DNA of 16,340 nucleotides from JBBTVP01 sp038063175 (lineage in GTDB: Bacteria; Patescibacteriota; Minisyncoccia; UBA6257; 1-14-0-10-40-38), in the NCBI GenBank assembly GCA_038063175.1, contig JBBTVP010000047.1:1-16340 (forward strand), written 5' to 3'. Position 1 is the stretch's first letter. Each line of letters opens with the position of its first letter. The position numbers were made by a program, and so were the translations under genes. Shown piece by piece: positions 12,782-16,340 of this stretch. Under the pieces are notes generated by a model. That model saw only the letters and a program-made list of their open reading frames with translations. It was not told the origin of the DNA and ran no database searches.

Positions 12782-13951
12782 TTAAACGTTTTGGGTCCTC
12801 AAAAAGTCATCTGCGAAGCGACGAGCCGCTATCTCGGTTCCTCCGAGCGTACCAAAACGCTTCTCGATGTCTACTACTAAATCTTTTTGGCGTTCGCGGA
12901 CCGTTTCTGCTTTTTTCATTATTTCGAAAAGTGGTTCCCCTCGGTAGACAATACCAATGCCGAGTTTTTCTACCGCCTGATTATTGAAATAAATCTCCGG
13001 ATCATCGGTAGGGTCGAAATCGGGAACTACGAGAGGGGAACCCGCAAACATCGAATACCACACCGAACTCCAGCCCGATCGTGCGAAGTGAAGCTTGATC
13101 TCGGGGCGGGTAATCATCTGCGGAAGAGCGTGCACACTTCCTGGAACCGATTCCTGGTCATTGCTGTAGAGCGTGAGCCCAAGTTCATGCGCTTCGCGAT
13201 AGAGACGCTCAAGCCCGGGAATACCGGTCACCGTCACGTAGATCCCCTCCTTTATCCCGACATGCCCAGATAGTCTCTGAACCGGCCCAAGTGTTGGCGG
13301 AATCAACGCTGCCCTGTGGTGCACCGTGTATCCCGGTTCGTAGGAAAATGTGGCGGGGTACGTAAGGCAGGTAAGTTTTTGGCTCTCCTCGATCTCATCA
13401 GCAATCTTTTTCCCTTCGAGAAAAAGATTTCGGGATACCGCGAAAGTTCCTTCGGGTTCTTGTGATGCTTGATCGAGAATTTCTCCGGTGAACGCGAAGG
13501 TTGCGCTGTAGCTCGGTAGTCCATACGCTACCCGTGGCGAACGGTTCAATTCGAGAACGATATCTTTGCCATGCACCATTTCCTTATTACCACCGAGCGA
13601 TTCAACCTCGAATTTTCCTCCGAGGTGGTCACGGATCTGACGGGAAATCGCGGGAATTTCTTTAATCCAACGCGAGAGCGATGCTTCGTATGTTCCTTTC
13701 GCATAGAACATACTCCCAAGCATTTCCCCGAGCGCTGCATCGAGGAGTAACTCACCCGGGTAGCGCCGATCATGTTCGGAAAATTCTTCGCGCATCACCT
13801 GTTGCTGCCGTTTTCCGTACACGAAGGGAATAATTACCTTGAAGCGAGGTTTCCCGCGCTTCTCAAGTTCGTCATTGAAGGCAATCGCGAGCTCCGTGGT
13901 ACGAAGATAGGGACCTGTGCCATATGCAAAGTTGGTAACGATGTATTTCAT
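12782..13951 (-). CDS. GT-B-like glycosyltransferase, unassigned family
   Basis: Product of 389 residues from ATG 13951. A TTG three codons upstream (13960) is also possible, but the ATG has G-G-G-A a few bases before it and opens directly on the first beta strand. The C-terminal third has the donor-site layout of UDP-glycosyltransferase/MurG-like GT-B proteins: S-G-W-S-S-V-W-Y-S-M-F-A-G-S-P-L at about residues 292-307, then V-V-P-D-F-D, and further on a F-N-N-Q-A-V-E-K-L-G-I-G stretch. This resembles the usual Gly-rich loop, E/S-x-hydrophobic helix and P-x-x-P-x-x-x-D region. The N-terminal half is not one I recognise. It sits between the CMP-sugar synthetase and the nonulosonate synthase, so it may transfer a sugar of this pathway. 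PseG-like nucleotide-sugar hydrolases share a similar fold and are the main alternative. Confidence 0.6.
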   Translation of the reverse strand: MKYIVTNFAYGTGPYLRTTELAIAFNDELEKRGKPRFKVIIPFVYGKRQQQVMREEFSEHDRRYPGELLLDAALGEMLGSMFYAKGTYEASLSRWIKEIPAISRQIRDHLGGKFEVESLGGNKEMVHGKDIVLELNRSPRVAYGLPSYSATFAFTGEILDQASQEPEGTFAVSRNLFLEGKKIADEIEESQKLTCLTYPATFSYEPGYTVHHRAALIPPTLGPVQRLSGHVGIKEGIYVTVTGIPGLERLYREAHELGLTLYSNDQESVPGSVHALPQMITRPEIKLHFARSGWSSVWYSMFAGSPLVVPDFDPTDDPEIYFNNQAVEKLGIGIVYRGEPLFEIMKKAETVRERQKDLVVDIEKRFGTLGGTEIAARRFADDFLRTQNV

Positions 13952-13962
13952 TGTTCCCAAAA

Positions 13963-14685
13963 TTATAAAAGAATTCCTTTCGCAATCATAAATTCCGCGA
14001 ATTCCCAGTCAACTGGTGTATCGATATCTACGAGCTCTCCCTCGAGAAAAATGGGGAGAATATGCTCGCCGTTCATGGATTTTTTCTCCATGATCGTCTC
14101 GTACCTTGCCACATCAACCTGGCCGTAGTGATTCCATGCTTTCGGCAATTTTTGCCGCGGCATGTTGAATGGCTCTTTCACCCCTTCGAGAGTGAGAATA
14201 GGTTTCAAAAACCCATCTTCTCCTACACTAAACATTTTATAGGGAGTAACCGGGGGAACGCCTACGGTCCAGACGGCATCGGCGTTCGGATGTTCGGTGA
14301 GCATGCGAACTCCTTGGTCGATGTGTTCAGCTTTTCGAAAGGGGTGCGTGGGGCGGAGGTGTACCACGAAGTCAGGTTTCCAGTTTTCGTTCGCCGTAAG
14401 CCACTCCAGAGCATGAATGACTACCGGAAAATCCTGCGTTGCGTCTTCCGCAAGCTCTTTCGGACGCATGAATGGAGTTTCCGCTCCATACTGTCTTCCC
14501 ACAACTGCTATTTCTTCATCGTCCGTTGAGAGAATAATGCGGTCGACGGTCGTAGCCCGCTTCGCCTTCTCTATGGTATGCGCGATAAGCGGTTTTCCTC
14601 CGAGGAGCTTAATGTTTTTCCTCGGGATCGATTTCGATCCTCCGCGCGCGAGGATAAGCCCAAGCACCTTTTTCCCTTCGTACAT
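13963..14685 (-). CDS. CMP-nonulosonate cytidylyltransferase (NeuA/LegF/PtmB-like)
   Basis: This 240-residue enzyme is predicted to activate a nonulosonic acid (sialic, legionaminic or relative) with CTP to give the CMP-sugar donor, in the cytoplasm. The N-terminus carries the family nucleotide-binding signature A-R-G-G-S-K-S-I-P-R-K-N (residues 13-24). S-T-D-D-E-E-I follows, then L-R-P-T-H-P-F-R in the middle and V-D-I-D-T-P-x-D-W near the C-terminus, all typical of the CMP-NeuAc synthetase family. The length is normal for the single-domain form. ATG at 14685 is the only sensible start; the bases before it (CTTCACC) hold no Shine-Dalgarno. The synthase (NeuB type) and 2-epimerase (NeuC type) lie two and three genes downstream, supporting a nonulosonate rather than a Kdo substrate. 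Sequence reading alone does not separate sialic from legionaminic acid. Confidence 0.88.
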   Translation of the reverse strand: MYEGKKVLGLILARGGSKSIPRKNIKLLGGKPLIAHTIEKAKRATTVDRIILSTDDEEIAVVGRQYGAETPFMRPKELAEDATQDFPVVIHALEWLTANENWKPDFVVHLRPTHPFRKAEHIDQGVRMLTEHPNADAVWTVGVPPVTPYKMFSVGEDGFLKPILTLEGVKEPFNMPRQKLPKAWNHYGQVDVARYETIMEKKSMNGEHILPIFLEGELVDIDTPVDWEFAEFMIAKGILL

Positions 14686-14700
14686 GGTGAAGTATAAGAT

Positions 14701-16340
14701 CTAGAGTCTTGCGTAGTGAACCCCTTTATTCTTCGCGACTACTTCTGGATTATAGAGCGCCCACGCATCAAAGAACATGGTGGGGTTCGCCGTTCCTTTG
14801 AAAAGGGAGGAGAGATCTATGCCTTCGAATGCGATATGGTTATTCATTATACCCACCGCGCATGCTCCCTCAAACCCACGCTCAAGCGTTGCCGCATGCT
14901 TCACCCCGATCGCCGAGATGTCCGCCTTCTTCACCACTGGATCATATCCGAATATATTCGTGTATCCCATTCCCCGGAGACGTTCGGCGAGCTTTACCGT
15001 GGTCGACCCACGCATATCAGAAGTTGCAGGTTTTCCTTTGAACGCGAATCCGAGGAGGAATATTTTTGGATTCTTCCGCCCGGAGTGGTGAGTCGTGAGG
15101 AAATGTTTCATTTCTGAGGCCACCGAGTCGATCATGCGCTCACTCACCGCCCTCGCGTGAGTAATGAAGTGCATATCGTAGTTCTTCGCCTTTGCGCTCT
15201 CGGAGAGTATGTACGGGTCCTTCTCGAGGCAGTAGCCGCCAACGCCCGGACTCGGCATCGGAACCTGGCTCCTGGGATACCCGTGGTTTGCTGCCTCGAT
15301 TACTCGCTTTGTATCAATTCCCCATCTGCGACTCACGAGCGAAATCTCGTTTGCGAATGCAAACGTAACGTCACGGTAGGTGTTGTTCACAAGCTTTACC
15401 ATCTCTGCTTCCTCAAGCGAGGGAAGTATGAAATTTGAATTCGTTATGAATCCGAAAATATTCGCGGTGGAATCGGCGCTCGCGTGGTTCAAGCCGCCAA
15501 TCACCTGGGGAAGCGTCCTCAGTTCTTCAAGCGCCTTCCCTTCTACGGTCCGCTCCGGGGCAAACGCGAGGAGAAAATCCGTTCCGCCGGTAAGTCCCGA
15601 TTCATTTTCAAGAATCGGGAGCACGACGTTCCGCGTGGTGCCGACTGGAACCGTGGACCTAAGCACTACAAGGTCTCCCAGCTTCAACACCTTCCCAATA
15701 TTTTTGGCCGCCGCCTCGAGATGTTTCATTTCGGGCGTCTTGTTGCCTTTGAGTGGAGTTCCCACCGCCACGAAGTAAATGTCGCAGTTGTTCTCCCCGG
15801 AAAAGGCACTGACGATCTTAAGGTTTTTTTCGCTGTGCTCCTTCATGAGCGCGTCAATACCGTCCTCAAAGATGTGCGCCTTTCCTTTTCTTAGGGATTC
15901 GAAAACGCGAGAATCTGCGTCAAATCCTCTCACTCGGAACCCCAAGTCGGCAAGCGTGAGAGCGAGGGTGAGACCAACGTAGCCAAGCCCCACAATACCG
16001 ATGTGCTTGAAACGCATGTCGCTTGCCTGCCAAAGATCATAGAATCCGATCACGTCGAGCACCCGACGCTTTTTGTCGACAACTACAATCTTGTCAAGCC
16101 GGTCTTTGTGCCAGTGTTCGTGCTTAATTTTATCAACGACGAGGGAAAGAATCTCGAGATTTGTCTTCGGCCCATCCACGAGGAAGGGGTTCCGATTCAT
16201 GATCGACCCGATGGAAGCCTCAAGATCGGTGCCACCCGCGAGCGCACGCCGGATGTCGCCGTCAGTTGCAATGCCGAGAAGCTTCCGCTCTTCCACCACG
16301 AGTATAATGCCCGCCGGTATATTCGTTTTGTGCGGCTTAT
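14701..16340 (-). CDS. CBS-domain / UDP-sugar (hexosaminuronate) dehydrogenase fusion, 5' partial
   Basis: The frame is open to the right window edge, so the true start lies outside; numbering here uses the internal GTG at 16299. Residues 1-93 read as a CBS-type regulatory region (A-T-D-G-D-I-R-R-A-L at 11-20, then I-M-N-R-N-P). From Met95 (codon at 16015-16017) the protein is a complete NAD-dependent UDP-sugar dehydrogenase: Rossmann G-L-G-Y-V-G at 104-109, V-G-T-P-L at 179-183, S-T-V-P-V-G-T-T, P-E-R-T-x-E-G-K-A-L at 248-257, and catalytic Cys357 in G-V-G-G-Y-C. The PERT-EGKAL signature resembles WecC/TviB-type enzymes that oxidise UDP-HexNAc C6 to a uronate, rather than plain UDP-glucose dehydrogenases. 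No stop separates the two parts, so this is a real fusion. It is the first gene seen in the cluster and lies 15 bases ahead of the cytidylyltransferase. The family is confident; the exact substrate is not. Confidence 0.88.
   Translation of the reverse strand, partial: KPHKTNIPAGIILVVEERKLLGIATDGDIRRALAGGTDLEASIGSIMNRNPFLVDGPKTNLEILSLVVDKIKHEHWHKDRLDKIVVVDKKRRVLDVIGFYDLWQASDMRFKHIGIVGLGYVGLTLALTLADLGFRVRGFDADSRVFESLRKGKAHIFEDGIDALMKEHSEKNLKIVSAFSGENNCDIYFVAVGTPLKGNKTPEMKHLEAAAKNIGKVLKLGDLVVLRSTVPVGTTRNVVLPILENESGLTGGTDFLLAFAPERTVEGKALEELRTLPQVIGGLNHASADSTANIFGFITNSNFILPSLEEAEMVKLVNNTYRDVTFAFANEISLVSRRWGIDTKRVIEAANHGYPRSQVPMPSPGVGGYCLEKDPYILSESAKAKNYDMHFITHARAVSERMIDSVASEMKHFLTTHHSGRKNPKIFLLGFAFKGKPATSDMRGSTTVKLAERLRGMGYTNIFGYDPVVKKADISAIGVKHAATLERGFEGACAVGIMNNHIAFEGIDLSSLFKGTANPTMFFDAWALYNPEVVAKNKGVHYARL

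Noticed and set aside
13952..13960. TTG start for the GT-B-like gene
   Set aside because: ATG 13951 is three codons later, has GGGA close upstream and begins directly at the first beta strand.
1..16340. tRNA, rRNA, CRISPR array, transposase or insertion-sequence ends
   Set aside because: None could be recognised; no regularly spaced repeats and no transposase or integrase motifs were found in any translated frame.

Overview
The window is one dense, single-direction gene cluster: all fifteen supported genes lie on the minus strand, so transcription runs from base 16340 towards base 1. Both ends are cut inside genes, and ten Ns at 10701-10710 mark an assembly join, which points to a metagenome-type scaffold. 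TGA, TAG and TAA all act as stops (standard code). Genes mostly overlap or abut by a few bases, and most starts lack a clear Shine-Dalgarno. The packing, enzyme fusions and weak ribosome sites recall an uncultured small-genome bacterium such as Patescibacteria/CPR, but nothing in the window fixes the taxon.

Region 1 (about 16340 to 9342) makes nucleotide-activated surface sugars. It holds a CBS-domain/UDP-sugar dehydrogenase fusion, a CMP-nonulosonate cytidylyltransferase (NeuA/LegF type), a GT-B-like glycosyltransferase, a NeuB-type nonulosonate synthase, a hydrolysing NDP-sugar 2-epimerase (NeuC/LegG type, containing the N gap), and a DegT-fold PLP enzyme whose catalytic lysine is replaced by histidine. 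NeuC, NeuB and NeuA give the core of a sialic/legionaminic-acid-like pathway.

Region 2 (about 9341 to 8399) is a self-contained unit in an otherwise packed operon: a candidate promoter, a 5' hairpin, the only textbook Shine-Dalgarno in the window, a GT-A-like glycosyltransferase gene and a strong intrinsic terminator.

Region 3 (8398 to 1851) modifies the glycan. It holds a CE4 polysaccharide deacetylase, a PAPS-dependent sulfotransferase, a SemiSWEET transporter, a zinc-motif methyltransferase, a pyruvate-kinase/ATP-sulfurylase fusion and a PAP-phosphatase/APS-kinase fusion (CysQ-CysC). Together these could activate sulfate, transfer it, clear PAP and recycle ADP to ATP. No sulfate-reduction gene is present, so the likely purpose is a sulfated glycan.

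Region 4 (1850 to 1) holds a HpcH/HpaI-type pyruvate aldolase, a KdsB-type CMP-ulosonate synthetase and the start of a Gfo/Idh/MocA oxidoreductase. This may be a second ulosonic-acid branch that uses pyruvate. The gene starts at 1796 and 10592 share an upstream element with identical spacing, suggesting common control of sub-blocks. The overall reading is a locus for a sulfated, nonulosonate-containing surface polysaccharide or glycoprotein glycan with built-in PAPS supply. Functions come from motif reading and are untested here.
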